A stretch of 64,000 nucleotides of DNA from an uncultured Flavobacteriales bacterium (GCA_946480085.1 CAMLHZ010000001.1:882864-946863); one strand, 5' to 3'. Positions 18,613 to 26,942 are shown, numbered from the stretch's first letter. Notes: generated from the sequence alone by a model not told the origin. Translations and numbers: made by a program.

Positions 18613-19139
18613 TAGAAGAAAAGCTGAAAGCAGCCATTAGAGATGTTCCGGATTTCCCGAAAGAAGGGATTGTTTTTAAAGATATTACGCCAATTATGAT
18701 GGATGCGAAACTTTCAGAAGAAGTTTTAGATCATTTGGTTAACGAGTATAAGGATAAGGGATTGACCAAGATTGCGGGAATCGAAAGTAGAGGATTCCTT
18801 TTTGGTTATCCGCTTGCAATGCGTTTGGGATTGCCATTTGTACTTGTACGTAAGGCAGGTAAATTGCCTTATCACAAGATCAGTCATTCATACGATTTGG
18901 AATACGGGTCAGCGACAATTGAGATCCATACAGATGCTATATCGGCTGGTGACAAAGTTTTGGTTCATGATGATTTATTGGCCACTGGCGGATCGGCAGG
19001 AGCGGCGGCAGAACTGATTCAAAAGTGTGGAGGAGAAGTAGCTGGGTTTTCATTCCTTGTAGGATTGGAATTTTTGGACGGTGAGTCTAAATTGGCGCAA
19101 TACTCTGAGAATATTATTACATTAGCGCGCTATTTTTAA
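18609..19139 (+). CDS. apt: Adenine phosphoribosyltransferase
   Basis: 176 residues. Family landmarks are DVPDFPKEGIVFKDITP at the N-terminus, the GIESRGFLFG substrate loop and the PRPP-binding VLVHDDLLATGGSAGA. It salvages adenine to AMP in the cytosol. The ATGA overlap with the helix-hairpin-helix gene means coupled translation. Adenine is also the by-product of methylthioadenosine cleavage, so it complements the mtn genes metabolically, though it is about 7 kb away. Confidence 0.96.
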   Translation: MIEEKLKAAIRDVPDFPKEGIVFKDITPIMMDAKLSEEVLDHLVNEYKDKGLTKIAGIESRGFLFGYPLAMRLGLPFVLVRKAGKLPYHKISHSYDLEYGSATIEIHTDAISAGDKVLVHDDLLATGGSAGAAAELIQKCGGEVAGFSFLVGLEFLDGESKLAQYSENIITLARYF

Positions 19140-19189
19140 GATAGCAAACTAGATTACAACGAAAAAATAACACCCCAAAACTGCATAAA

Positions 19190-20329
19190 ATGAATTTTGA
19201 GTTGAATGAAAATCAGCAAATGATTGCGCAAATGGTGCGTGATTTTGCTGAGAAAGAAATCCGTCCTAAACGAAACGAGTGGGATGATAAAGAAGAGTTC
19301 CCGGTTGAAGTAATGAAAAAGATGGGTGAGCTTGGCTTACTTGGAATCTATATCCCTGAAGAATACGGTGGAAGCGGCTTTGGCTACTTCGAATACGCAA
19401 CAGCGTTGATGGAACTTGGAAAGGTTTGTGGTGGTGTTGGATTAAGCGTTGCAGCTCATAATTCATTATGTACAGGACATATCTATTACCACGGATCAGC
19501 TGAGCAAAAGAAAAAATACCTTCCGCTTTTAGCAAGTGGAGAATGGATTGGCGCTTGGGGATTGACTGAACCGAACACTGGATCTGATGCCATGCGCATG
19601 AAGACAACCGCTGTGAAGGATGGTGAATACTGGGTGATTAACGGAGCTAAAAACTGGATCACTCATGGACTTTCAGGTGACGTTTCTGTGGTTTTGGTTC
19701 GCACAGGTGAATTATTGGATTCGAACGGAATTACAGCATTTATCGTTGAAAAAGGAACACCTGGATTCTCTGCGGTAAAGATTAAGGATAAATTAGGTGT
19801 TCGCGCATCTGAAACTGCTGAGCTTATTTTCGACAATGTTCGTTTACACGAATCGCAAGTGATTGGTGAAGTTGGACAAGGTTTCAAACAAGCAATGCAA
19901 ATTTTAGACGGTGGTCGTATTTCTATTGCAGCACTTTCTTGTGGTATTGCTCGTGGAGCTTATGAAGCTTCAGTTCAATATGCAAAAGAGCGTGAGCAGT
20001 TTGGGCAATCAATTGGAAAATTCCAGGCGATCGGATTTAAATTAGCTGATATGGCTACTGAAGTTGATGCAGCTGAGTTGTTGACTTATCAGGCGGCCGA
20101 TTTGAAGAACCGTGGTGAAAAAATGACTACTCAAGGAGCTTTTGCTAAATATTTTGCATCAGAAGTTGCCGTAAAATGTGGTAATGAAGCAGTTCAGATT
20201 ATGGGTGGTTACGGTTATACGAAAGAGTATCCGGCAGAGAAATACCTGCGTGATGCAAAGTTGATGACCATCGGTGAAGGAACCTCTGAGATTCAAAAAT
20301 TGGTTATTTCAAGAGAACTATTGAAATAA
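19190..20329 (+). CDS. Acyl-CoA dehydrogenase
   Basis: 379 residues, standard length. It has the FAD-contacting WGLTEPNTGSDA and WITHG segments, the FGQSIGKFQAI helix and QIMGGYGYTKEYPAEKYLRD, and the catalytic base Glu363 in GEGTSEIQKLVI. It forms the trans-2-enoyl-CoA with electrons going to ETF. Chain-length or branched-chain preference cannot be judged here. It stands 50 bases after apt with no terminator visible between them. Confidence 0.94.
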   Translation: MNFELNENQQMIAQMVRDFAEKEIRPKRNEWDDKEEFPVEVMKKMGELGLLGIYIPEEYGGSGFGYFEYATALMELGKVCGGVGLSVAAHNSLCTGHIYYHGSAEQKKKYLPLLASGEWIGAWGLTEPNTGSDAMRMKTTAVKDGEYWVINGAKNWITHGLSGDVSVVLVRTGELLDSNGITAFIVEKGTPGFSAVKIKDKLGVRASETAELIFDNVRLHESQVIGEVGQGFKQAMQILDGGRISIAALSCGIARGAYEASVQYAKEREQFGQSIGKFQAIGFKLADMATEVDAAELLTYQAADLKNRGEKMTTQGAFAKYFASEVAVKCGNEAVQIMGGYGYTKEYPAEKYLRDAKLMTIGEGTSEIQKLVISRELLK

Positions 20330-20342
20330 TTTTGAAATACTA

Positions 20343-20372
20343 TTTGTTGAAAAGAAAAAAAAGTTATCTTTG
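20343..20372 (+). promoter_or_regulatory. Promoter for rpsU
   Basis: TTTG (20343-20346), 18-base spacer, TATCTTTG (20365-20372). This is a near-perfect Bacteroidota housekeeping promoter, about 58 bases before the rpsU ATG. Confidence 0.75.
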
Positions 20373-20430
20373 CGCTCCCTATCAATAGGTAGGTAAAGAA
20401 AAGAAGCTAATAATAGAATTAAAATAGAAT

Positions 20431-20622
20431 ATGTTAATCATTCCTGTAAAAGAAGGCGAAAACATCGAAAGAGCCCTTAAGAAGTACAAAAAGAAGTTCG
20501 ACAAAACGAACACGATGAAAGAATTACGTCGTCGTAAAGAATTCGTAAAACCATCTGTAGTATTGCGTCAAAACAATATTCGTGCTGCTTACGCTCAAAA
20601 GATGAAATCGTTAGAGGCATAA
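20431..20622 (+). CDS. rpsU: 30S ribosomal protein S21
   Basis: 63 residues, with the S21 hallmarks: start MLIIPVKEGENIERALKKYK, then a basic helix FDKTNTMKELRRRKEF. S21 sits near the anti-Shine-Dalgarno end of 16S rRNA and aids initiation; in Bacteroidota it belongs to the proteins that sequester the anti-SD. It has its own promoter and terminator, so it is a single-gene transcript. Confidence 0.96.
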   Translation: MLIIPVKEGENIERALKKYKKKFDKTNTMKELRRRKEFVKPSVVLRQNNIRAAYAQKMKSLEA

Positions 20623-20643
20623 TCTATTGAAATAGATATTTAG

Positions 20644-20675
20644 AAAAGGAGTTCAGTTTTGAGCTCCTTTTTTTT
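20644..20675 (+). terminator. Intrinsic terminator of rpsU
   Basis: A 12-base stem (AAAAGGAGTTCA with TGAGCTCCTTTT, one G.U pair) with a GTTT loop, followed by a run of T. Confidence 0.9.
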
Positions 20676-20684
20676 GTTGTTGAT

Positions 20685-20709
20685 GGTGACTGAGGGGAGT
20701 CGAAGTACC
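20685..20709. repeat. REP-like CTGAGGGGAGTCGAAG element
   Basis: GGTGACTGAGGGGAGTCGAAGTACC closely resembles the dispersed element with core CTGAGCGGAGTCGAAG that I recall from many Bacteroidota intergenic regions. Only one copy is in the window. GGTGACT and AGTACC form weak outer arms. Confidence 0.45.
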
Positions 20710-20750
20710 AGCAACGTAACCTTTCTGCCAATCCCACCGTTAACCATTAC

Positions 20751-21629
20751 ATGGTTACAGAAAACTTCATTTCGTTTTTAGAGGTTGAGAAGCGTTATTC
20801 TCAGCATACGCTTATTGCGTATAAGGAAGATTTGAATCAGTTCCTGGAATTCTCTGCAATTAAAAACAATGCTGAATTAAGCGAAGTAACACACCAGGTT
20901 ATTCGTGGCTGGATTGTGCAATTGATAGAATCGGGAAGTACGAACAGAACTGTTGCCCGTAAATTGAGTTGTTTACGATCTTTCTTTAAATGGTTGGTCA
21001 GTGAAGGGAAAATAGAAGTGAATCCAATGCTTCGGGTGAAAGCTCCAAAAGTCGAAAAGCGCTTACCCAATTTTGTAAAACAATCCGAAATTGAAATTGC
21101 GGACCATTCGGAATTATTCAGTTCGGATCATGATGGAAAGCGTGATCAACTCATTTTTGAATTGTTTTATCAGACCGGAATTCGTTTGTCAGAGTTAATA
21201 AACCTTAAAGAAAAGGATATTCAGGACGGACGAATAAAAGTGCTTGGAAAGAGAAATAAAGAGAGGTTAATTCCTATAAGTACTGATTTAGTTCAACTTA
21301 TAAATGAATACCGATTAATTAAACCAAAGAACGGTGATGGTTTGGAGTTTTTCCTGGTCAAATTTGACGGTAGAAAATTGTCGTCAAAGTTTGTTTATAG
21401 GAAAATAAATAATTACCTTGGAAGTGTAAGCTCTGTGCAGAAAAAGAGCCCGCATGTTCTCCGTCATACATTCGCAACTCATTTATTAAACAATGGGGCA
21501 GGGCTAGAAAGCTTGAAAGAGTTATTGGGTCATGCGAGTTTGTCGGCAACACAGGTTTATACGCACAGTTCGTTTGCGCAAATTAACTCGATTTATTCAC
21601 AAGCTCACCCACGTGGGCGTAAAAAGTAA
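20751..21629 (+). CDS. Tyrosine recombinase, XerC-like
   Basis: 292 residues. The N-terminal SAM-like core-binding domain covers about 1-90 (YSQHTLIAYKEDLNQF). The catalytic domain shows R145 in TGIRLSEL, a Lys near 167-170, H235-x-x-R238 in HVLRHTFATH, H261 in LLGHASLS and the nucleophile Y270. It resembles chromosomal XerC/XerD dimer-resolution recombinases more than phage integrases, and the neighbours (rpsU, hpf, tRNAs, tuf) form a housekeeping arrangement typical of Flavobacteriales, with no mobile element borders. Its stop is five bases before hpf. Confidence 0.9.
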   Translation: MVTENFISFLEVEKRYSQHTLIAYKEDLNQFLEFSAIKNNAELSEVTHQVIRGWIVQLIESGSTNRTVARKLSCLRSFFKWLVSEGKIEVNPMLRVKAPKVEKRLPNFVKQSEIEIADHSELFSSDHDGKRDQLIFELFYQTGIRLSELINLKEKDIQDGRIKVLGKRNKERLIPISTDLVQLINEYRLIKPKNGDGLEFFLVKFDGRKLSSKFVYRKINNYLGSVSSVQKKSPHVLRHTFATHLLNNGAGLESLKELLGHASLSATQVYTHSSFAQINSIYSQAHPRGRKK

Positions 21630-21634
21630 CAGTC

Positions 21635-21931
21635 ATGGATATCAAAGTTCATTCAATCCACTTCAAGGCAGACCAGAAGTTATTGGATTTCATCGAAGAG
21701 AAGGTGAACAAGTTGCAATTATTTTCGGATAGTATTATTTCAAGCGAGGTTTTCCTGCGTTTGGATAAGGATTCAGAGAAAGAAAATAAGATCGCGGAAA
21801 TTAAAATCTTGATTCCAGGTAAGGAGTTATTTGCCAAAAAACAGTGTAAATCATTCGAAGAAGCGGCAGATTTATGCATTGGGGCACTAGAAACTCAGGT
21901 AAAAAAACATAAAGGGAAGATTGCTGGTTAG
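21635..21931 (+). CDS. hpf: Ribosome hibernation promoting factor, short form (HPF/RaiA)
   Basis: 98 residues with the HPF/RaiA fold: MDIKVHSIHFKADQKLLDFI, then a basic segment and FEEAADLCIGALETQVKKHK. Short HPF binds the 30S A/P sites in stationary phase and promotes 100S dimers together with a partner; the long-form C-terminal domain is absent. It is probably cotranscribed with the upstream recombinase gene and ends at a strong terminator. Confidence 0.92.
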   Translation: MDIKVHSIHFKADQKLLDFIEEKVNKLQLFSDSIISSEVFLRLDKDSEKENKIAEIKILIPGKELFAKKQCKSFEEAADLCIGALETQVKKHKGKIAG

Positions 21932-21954
21932 TCCTGTAAATGAATACATTAATG

Positions 21955-21985
21955 AATGGAGGCAAAAAGGCCTCCATTTTTTTTT
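21955..21985 (+). terminator. Intrinsic terminator after hpf
   Basis: AATGGAGGC (21955-21963) pairs with GCCTCCATT (21970-21978), six-base loop, then eight or more T. Confidence 0.92.
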
Positions 21986-22015
21986 AAAATTTTATCGATT
22001 TTTTTTTGGAAAACG

Positions 22016-22046
22016 TTTGTGGGTATACATTTGTTTACTACATTTG
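22016..22046 (+). promoter_or_regulatory. Promoter of the tRNA-tuf operon
   Basis: TTTG (22016-22019), exactly 19 bases, TACATTTG (22039-22046). This is a perfect Bacteroidota consensus and lies 67 bases before the first tRNA. Confidence 0.82.
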
Positions 22047-22112
22047 CAAACCCAAATGGGAAAAACACCAAGAGAAAACGTTCTTTTACATCGTATTACC
22101 AAATAAAAAATT

Positions 22113-22186
22113 GCCGGTGTAGCTCAGTTGGCTAGAGCAGCTGATTTGTAATCAGCAGGTCGGGGGTTCGAGTCCCTCCACCGGCT
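22113..22186 (+). tRNA. tRNA-Thr (TGT)
   Basis: 74 bases. Acceptor GCCGGTG pairs with CACCGGC, anticodon stem GCTGA/TCAGC holds loop TTTGTAA with anticodon TGT, and the T arm is GGGGGTTCGAGTCCCTC. No CCA is encoded. Confidence 0.96.
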
Positions 22187-22199
22187 CAAGAAAATTTTT

Positions 22200-22281
22200 G
22201 GGGACGTCGCATAGTGGCTATTGCAGTAGACTGTAAATCTATCACCTTACGGTATCGCTGGTTCGAGTCCAGCCGTCCCCA
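22200..22281 (+). tRNA. tRNA-Tyr (GTA)
   Basis: 82 bases with a long variable arm (class II). Acceptor GGGGACG pairs with CGTCCCC, anticodon GTA in the loop of AGACTGTAAATCT, T arm CTGGTTCGAGTCCAG. It starts 13 bases after tRNA-Thr. Confidence 0.96.
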
Positions 22282-22307
22282 CTTAATTTTCCTGAATAAT
22301 ATTATAA

Positions 22308-22380
22308 GCGGGAGTAGCTCAGTTGGTAGAGCGTCAGCCTTCCAAGCTGAGGGTCGCGAGTTCGAATCTCGTCTCCCGCT
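22308..22380 (+). tRNA. tRNA-Gly (TCC)
   Basis: 73 bases. Acceptor GCGGGAG pairs with CTCCCGC, anticodon stem TCAGC/GCTGA with loop CTTCCAA (anticodon TCC), T arm GCGAGTTCGAATCTCGT. Confidence 0.96.
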
Positions 22381-22418
22381 CAAATAAAAAACTGGTACAC
22401 GATCTAAGAGAGCACCAA

Positions 22419-22490
22419 GCCGGTGTAGCTCAGGGGTAGAGCGCTTTCTTGGTAAGGAAGAGGTCACGAGTTCAAATCTCGTCATTGGCT
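22419..22490 (+). tRNA. tRNA-Thr (GGT)
   Basis: 72 bases. Anticodon stem CTTTC/GGAAG with loop TTGGTAA gives anticodon GGT. The acceptor GCCGGTG pairs with CATTGGC through two adjacent G.U wobbles, weaker than in the first tRNA-Thr with the same 5' strand. Confidence 0.94.
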
Positions 22491-22502
22491 CTACAAAAGA
22501 AG

Positions 22503-22531
22503 TTCACTCATTGGTATTTCAAATGGGTGAA
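22503..22531 (+). promoter_or_regulatory. Hairpin between tRNA-Thr and tuf
   Basis: TTCACTCATT pairs with AATGGGTGAA (one T.G) around a nine-base loop, followed by ATTTTG. The T tract is too short for a confident terminator; it may be a processing or attenuation element ahead of tuf. Confidence 0.45.
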
Positions 22532-22583
22532 ATTTTGTATTAGTAAGAATAAAGGTTTATTAACTACGTAACAAATAAAACAA

Positions 22584-23771
22584 ATGGCTAAGGAAAATTT
22601 TAATCGTTCCAAACCGCACGTTAACATTGGTACTATCGGTCACGTTGACCACGGTAAGACTACGTTGACAGCTGCAATTTCAAGCGTATTGGCTGCTAAA
22701 GGATTGGCGGCTGTTCGTGATTTCTCTTCAATTGATAACGCACCTGAAGAAAAAGAACGTGGTATTACAATTAATACTTCACACATCGAGTACGAAACTG
22801 CTAACCGTCACTACGCACACGTTGACTGTCCAGGTCACGCGGATTACGTAAAGAACATGGTTACTGGTGCTGCTCAAATGGATGGAGCGATCTTAGTTGT
22901 TGCTGCAACAGATGGTCCAATGCCACAAACACGTGAGCACATCCTATTAGGAAAACAAGTTGGTGTTCCTCGTTTAGTTGTATTCATGAATAAAGTGGAT
23001 ATGGTTGATGATGCTGAGTTGTTAGAGTTAGTAGAAATGGAAGTTCGTGAATTGTTGTCATTCTATGATTATGATGGTGACAATGCTCCAGTAATTCAAG
23101 GTTCTGCACTTGGTGCGTTGAACGGAGAAGCTGCTTGGGTTGCTAAAGTTGACGAATTGATGGATGCTGTAGATACTTACATCGAATTGCCTCCACGTGA
23201 TGTTGATAAGCACTTCTTGATGCCAGTTGAAGACGTATTTACGATTACAGGTCGTGGTACTGTAGCAACAGGACGTATCGAAACAGGTGTAATCAACTCT
23301 GGTGATCCAGTTGAAATCTTAGGAATGGGTGAAGAGAAATTGACTTCAACTGTAACTGGGGTAGAGATGTTCCGTAAGATCTTGGATCGCGGAGAAGCTG
23401 GTGACAACGTAGGTCTTTTATTACGTGGTATTGAGAAATCTCAAATTAAGCGTGGTATGGTTATTTGTAAACCAGGATCAGTTAAGCCTCACCAAGATTT
23501 CAAAGCTGAGATCTATGTATTGAAGAAAGAAGAAGGTGGACGTCACACTCCATTCCATAACAAATACCGTCCTCAGTTCTACTTCCGTACAACTGACGTA
23601 ACTGGAGAGATTTTCTTGACAGACGGACGTGAGATGGTTATGCCAGGTGATAACGTAACAATTAATGTTAAGTTGATCGTTCCTGTAGCTATGGACAAAG
23701 GTCTACGTTTCGCTATCCGTGAGGGTGGGCGTACAGTAGGTGCTGGTCAGGTTACTGAGATCGTTGGATAA
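22584..23771 (+). CDS. tuf: Translation elongation factor Tu
   Basis: 395 residues. The G domain carries GHVDHGKTT (P-loop), the effector segment around [16 protein letters not shown] (G3) and NKVD (G4); domains 2 and 3 are complete, with the conserved [15 protein letters not shown] entry (here [12 protein letters not shown]). EF-Tu delivers aminoacyl-tRNA to the ribosome. It is preceded by four tRNA genes, the conserved tRNA-tuf arrangement, and followed at once by a strong terminator hairpin. Codon choice is highly biased, as expected for an abundant protein. Confidence 0.99.
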   Translation: MAKENFNRSKPHVNIGTIGHVDHGKTTLTAAISSVLAAKGLAAVRDFSSIDNAPEEKERGITINTSHIEYETANRHYAHVDCPGHADYVKNMVTGAAQMDGAILVVAATDGPMPQTREHILLGKQVGVPRLVVFMNKVDMVDDAELLELVEMEVRELLSFYDYDGDNAPVIQGSALGALNGEAAWVAKVDELMDAVDTYIELPPRDVDKHFLMPVEDVFTITGRGTVATGRIETGVINSGDPVEILGMGEEKLTSTVTGVEMFRKILDRGEAGDNVGLLLRGIEKSQIKRGMVICKPGSVKPHQDFKAEIYVLKKEEGGRHTPFHNKYRPQFYFRTTDVTGEIFLTDGREMVMPGDNVTINVKLIVPVAMDKGLRFAIREGGRTVGAGQVTEIVG

Positions 23772-23793
23772 TTCCACAAAATAAATAAGTAGG

Positions 23794-23821
23794 ATAGGGG
23801 AGCTTTACTCCCCTATTTTTT
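23794..23821 (+). terminator. Intrinsic terminator between tuf and tRNA-Trp
   Basis: ATAGGGGAG (23794-23802) pairs with CTCCCCTAT (23808-23816) around a five-base loop, followed by T to 23821. The last T touches the first base of tRNA-Trp. Confidence 0.85.
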
Positions 23822-23894
23822 GCGGGTGTAGCTCAGTTGGTAGAGTAGTGGTCTCCAAAACCATTGGTCGTGGGTTCGAATCCTACCGCCCGCG
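23822..23894 (+). tRNA. tRNA-Trp (CCA)
   Basis: 73 bases. Acceptor GCGGGTG pairs with CGCCCGC, anticodon stem GTGGT/ACCAT with loop CTCCAAA (anticodon CCA), T arm GTGGGTTCGAATCCTAC. It lies between tuf and secE, a common bacterial order. Confidence 0.96.
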
Positions 23895-23915
23895 CTGATT
23901 AATACAAGGTTAGCC

Positions 23916-24140
23916 GTGTCAAAATTTAGAAATTATTTAAGCGAAACAGTTACTGAGATGACTCAGAATGTTACGTGGCCTACTTGGAAAGAATTACAGA
24001 GCAATACACTTATCGTGGTTGTTGCCTCTATTATCTTTGCTTTGCTAGTATTTGTAATGGATGCTGGATTCGGAATTGCTCCGGATGCTAACGCAGCATG
24101 GAAGGGTGCAGTTGGTTTTATATATTCATTTTTCTTGTAA
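23916..24140 (+). CDS. secE: Preprotein translocase subunit SecE, GTG start
   Basis: 74 residues from a GTG codon. The short form has the conserved cytosolic amphipathic segment NVTWPTWKELQSNT followed by one transmembrane helix, as in most non-enteric SecE. It is an essential part of the SecYEG channel in the inner membrane. nusG follows after six bases. Confidence 0.96.
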   Translation: MSKFRNYLSETVTEMTQNVTWPTWKELQSNTLIVVVASIIFALLVFVMDAGFGIAPDANAAWKGAVGFIYSFFL

Positions 24141-24146
24141 TACAAG

Positions 24147-24698
24147 ATGGGAGATATTAAAAAACGTTGGTACGTAGTTCGTGCAGTGAGCGGAAAAGAA
24201 AAGAAGGTTAAGGAATATCTTGACCTTGAAATTTCGCGTTTAAAACTGGACGATTTCGTTTCACAAGTACTTATTCCTACTGAGAAAGTATTCCAAATCC
24301 GTAATGGAAAGAAAGTTTCTAAGGAAAAAGCGTATTTACCAGGTTACGTGTTGATTGAAGCAGCTCTTTTGGGAGAGGTTCCTCACGTAATTAAAGGTAT
24401 TCCTAATGTGATTGGTTTCTTAGGTGCAGAAAAAGGTGGAGATCCTCAACCTATGCGCCTTTCTGAAGTGAATCGTATTTTAGGTAAAGTCGACGAATTG
24501 TCGGAATCGGAAGAAGAAATGAAAATTCCTTTCGTTGTTGGTGAATCTGTTAAGGTTATTGACGGACCATTCAACAACTTCTCTGGTGTGATCGATGAGA
24601 TCAATGAAGAGAAGAAGAAATTGAAAGTAATGGTGAAAATCTTCGGACGTAAAAACCTTCTCGAGCTTAGCTATATGCAAGTAGAGAAAGAAGGTTAA
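24147..24698 (+). CDS. nusG: Transcription termination/antitermination factor NusG
   Basis: 183 residues. The NGN domain opens KRWYVVRAVSGKEKKVKEYL and includes the PGYVLIEA strand; the C-terminal KOW domain reads GESVKVIDGPFNNFSGVIDE. NusG binds RNA polymerase and links it to Rho or the ribosome. Its place between secE and rplK is the standard one. Confidence 0.98.
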   Translation: MGDIKKRWYVVRAVSGKEKKVKEYLDLEISRLKLDDFVSQVLIPTEKVFQIRNGKKVSKEKAYLPGYVLIEAALLGEVPHVIKGIPNVIGFLGAEKGGDPQPMRLSEVNRILGKVDELSESEEEMKIPFVVGESVKVIDGPFNNFSGVIDEINEEKKKLKVMVKIFGRKNLLELSYMQVEKEG

Positions 24699-24714
24699 TT
24701 AGTTTGTATTAACC

Positions 24715-24768
24715 GCAGCAGTGGAATTATTGATTAAAGCTTCCCTTTAACGTCCACGTTACGACTGC
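24715..24768 (+). promoter_or_regulatory. Candidate leader structure before rplK
   Basis: In the 85-base nusG-rplK gap GTGGA (24721-24725) pairs with TCCAC (24753-24757), AAAG with CTTT inside it, and GCAG (24715-24718) with CTGC (24765-24768) outside. An L1-binding autoregulatory site before rplK is known in other bacteria; this hairpin is a candidate, but I cannot match it to a defined consensus. Confidence 0.35.
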
Positions 24769-24783
24769 ATAATTTAAATAACA

Positions 24784-25230
24784 ATGGCTAAAGAAGTAGC
24801 AGCATTGATCAAATTACAGATCAAAGGTGGTCAAGCCAATCCAGCTCCTCCAGTTGGTCCCGCACTTGGTGCAAAAGGGGTTAACATTATGGAATTTTGC
24901 AAGCAGTATAATGCTCGTACGCAAGATAAGCCAGGAAAGGTATTACCATGTGTGATTACTGTTTACAGCGACAAGTCGTTTGACTTCGTCATCAAAACTC
25001 CTCCAGCAGCAGTACAAATTATCGACAGTACTAAGCTTAAGAAAGGTTCTTCTGAGCCTAACAAAAGCAAAGTGGGATCAATGACATGGGATCAAATCCG
25101 TGTGATCGCTGAAGATAAGATGCCTGATATGAACTGTTTTACAGTTGATTCAGCAATGTCTATGATTGCAGGAACAGCACGTAGTATGGGTGTAATCGTT
25201 AAAGGAGGTGAAGCTCCGGCAACTAAATAA
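24784..25230 (+). CDS. rplK: 50S ribosomal protein L11
   Basis: 148 residues. N-terminal [20 protein letters not shown] is the L11 signature and the C-terminal 23S rRNA-binding domain ends in [11 protein letters not shown]11 forms the GTPase-associated centre and the thiostrepton-site region. rplA follows after eight bases. Confidence 0.99.
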   Translation: MAKEVAALIKLQIKGGQANPAPPVGPALGAKGVNIMEFCKQYNARTQDKPGKVLPCVITVYSDKSFDFVIKTPPAAVQIIDSTKLKKGSSEPNKSKVGSMTWDQIRVIAEDKMPDMNCFTVDSAMSMIAGTARSMGVIVKGGEAPATK

Positions 25231-25238
25231 CAAGAGTC

Positions 25239-25934
25239 ATGGGTAGAATTTCTAAGAAAAGAAAAGAGGTTTTAGCAAAGTACGATTTGACTAAAATCTA
25301 CACATTGACTGAAGCTTGTGATTTGGTTAAGGACGTTACAACAACGAAGTTTGATGCTTCTGTTGACATCTCTGTGCGTTTAGGAGTAGATCCACGTAAA
25401 GCGAATCAAATGGTTCGTGGTACCGTAGCTCTTCCTCACGGAACTGGTAAGGATGTACGAGTATTAGTACTTTGTACTCCAGACAAAGAAGCTGAGGCGA
25501 AAGCAGCAGGTGCTGAATTTGTTGGATTAGACGAATTCATCGACAAAATCAAAGGTGGTTGGACAGATATCGACGTTATTATTACAATGCCGTCTGTTAT
25601 GGGTAAAGTTGGTGCATTAGGTCGCGTTTTGGGACCTCGTGGATTGATGCCAAACCCTAAGACTGGTACTGTAACAATGGAAGTTGGTAAAGCAGTAGAA
25701 GAAGTTAAAGCTGGTAAAATCGACTTTAAAGTTGATAAGTACGGTAACATTCACTCGTCTATCGGGAAAGCTAGTTTCGAAGGAACTAAAATTCGTGAGA
25801 ACGCGTTTGAATTGATCAATCAATTGAACAAATTGAAACCGTCAGCAGCGAAGGGGACTTACATTAAGTCTATCTTCATTAGCTCTACGATGTCTCCAAG
25901 TATCCAAATTGATGCTAAATCTGTAACGGCTTAA
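25239..25934 (+). CDS. rplA: 50S ribosomal protein L1
   Basis: 231 residues with the L1 landmarks: [20 protein letters not shown], then [16 protein letters not shown] and the C-terminal return of domain I. L1 forms the L1 stalk at the E site and, in many bacteria, represses its own operon through the mRNA. rplJ starts 12 bases later, leaving no room for a separate L10 leader. Confidence 0.99.
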   Translation: MGRISKKRKEVLAKYDLTKIYTLTEACDLVKDVTTTKFDASVDISVRLGVDPRKANQMVRGTVALPHGTGKDVRVLVLCTPDKEAEAKAAGAEFVGLDEFIDKIKGGWTDIDVIITMPSVMGKVGALGRVLGPRGLMPNPKTGTVTMEVGKAVEEVKAGKIDFKVDKYGNIHSSIGKASFEGTKIRENAFELINQLNKLKPSAAKGTYIKSIFISSTMSPSIQIDAKSVTA

Positions 25935-25946
25935 ACATCTTGAAGT

Positions 25947-26468
25947 ATGAATAAAGATCAAAAAGCACAGTACATAGACGATCTTGCGGCAGATTTATCT
26001 AATGCAAACATCTTCTACTTAGCAGATACGTCTGAATTGTCAGTGGAAACTATCAATCAGTTACGTCGCAAATGTTTTCAGCAAAATATTGAATTACGTG
26101 TAGTAAAAAATACTTTGTTGGCAAAAGCAATGGAACGTGTTGAAGGAAGAGATTACGGTCAGTTACCTGAAGTATTGGGTGGACCAACATCAATTCTTTT
26201 CGCTGAAGTTGGTAACGTACCAGCTAAATTAATTAAAGAATTCCGTAAGAAGAATGATAAGCCAATCCTTAAAGGAGCTTACATTGACGAAGCAGTATTT
26301 ATTGGTGATAACCAATTGGATACGCTAGACGCATTGAAATCTCGTGAAGAATTGCTTGGTGAAATCATCGGATTGTTACAAAGCCCTGCTAAGAATGTTA
26401 TTTCTGGCTTAATGAGCGGTGGTAACAAGATTGCTGGAATCCTTAAAACGCTCGAAGAAAGAGCATAA
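25947..26468 (+). CDS. rplJ: 50S ribosomal protein L10
   Basis: 173 residues. It has the L10 N-terminal domain (FYLADTSELSVETINQLRRK, then VVKNTLLAKA) and a C-terminal helix for L7/L12 dimers. It is the base of the L7/L12 stalk. rplL follows after 36 bases. Confidence 0.98.
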   Translation: MNKDQKAQYIDDLAADLSNANIFYLADTSELSVETINQLRRKCFQQNIELRVVKNTLLAKAMERVEGRDYGQLPEVLGGPTSILFAEVGNVPAKLIKEFRKKNDKPILKGAYIDEAVFIGDNQLDTLDALKSREELLGEIIGLLQSPAKNVISGLMSGGNKIAGILKTLEERA

Positions 26469-26504
26469 CAAAAATTATTAAGAACCTTTTTAAATTCAAT
26501 AAAA

Positions 26505-26882
26505 ATGGCTGATTTAAAACAAATCGCAGAAACATTAGTTAACCTTACAGTAAAAGAAGTTAACGAGTTAGCAACAATTATGAAAGACGAGTACGGTATC
26601 GAGCCTGCTGCTGCTGCACCTGTAATGGTTGCTGGTGGAGGTGCTGGTGCTGGTGAAGCTGCTGCTGAGAAAACAGAATTCGATGTAATTTTGAAAGCTG
26701 GTGGAGCTAACAAACTTGCAGTAGTTAAGTTGGTTAAAGAATTGACTGGTAACGGATTGAAAGAGTCTAAAGACATCGTTGATGGAGCTCCTGCTACATT
26801 GAAAGAAGGTGTTTCTAAAGACGAAGCAGCTGCTTTGAAGACACAGCTTGAAGAGGCTGGTGCTGAAGTAGAGATCAAGTAA
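26505..26882 (+). CDS. rplL: 50S ribosomal protein L7/L12
   Basis: 125 residues. N-terminal dimerisation helices, an Ala/Gly-rich hinge (about 36-52) and the C-terminal domain with [18 protein letters not shown] and [13 protein letters not shown]. Its dimers on L10 recruit the translational GTPases. An attenuator-like hairpin separates it from rpoB. Confidence 0.99.
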   Translation: MADLKQIAETLVNLTVKEVNELATIMKDEYGIEPAAAAPVMVAGGGAGAGEAAAEKTEFDVILKAGGANKLAVVKLVKELTGNGLKESKDIVDGAPATLKEGVSKDEAAALKTQLEEAGAEVEIK

Positions 26883-26900
26883 TTAGTTACTACATTTTTC

Positions 26901-26942
26901 AGGAAAGGTGTCCGCCTCAGGCGGATGCCTTGTCCTGTTTTT
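26901..26942 (+). terminator. Attenuator-like hairpin between rplL and rpoB
   Basis: TCCGCC-TCA-GGCGGA forms a six-pair G+C-rich core, extended by outer AAGG/CCTT and AGGA/TCCT pairs (26901-26936), followed by GTTTTT. The site corresponds to the rplL-rpoB attenuator known in E. coli, where partial termination makes ribosomal protein mRNA exceed rpoBC mRNA. The T run is short, fitting partial termination. Confidence 0.72.

Noticed and set aside
20751..21629. Integrase of a mobile element
   Set aside because: The protein is XerC-like and lies in a housekeeping neighbourhood; no attachment-site duplication was seen in the nearby tRNA genes, and no phage or element genes follow.
22186..22485. 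A 99-codon minus-strand frame across the tRNA genes
   Set aside because: It is the antisense of tRNA-Tyr, tRNA-Gly and tRNA-Thr; the DSNSRPSAWK and LDSNQRYRK stretches are the well-known spurious translations of tRNA antisense.
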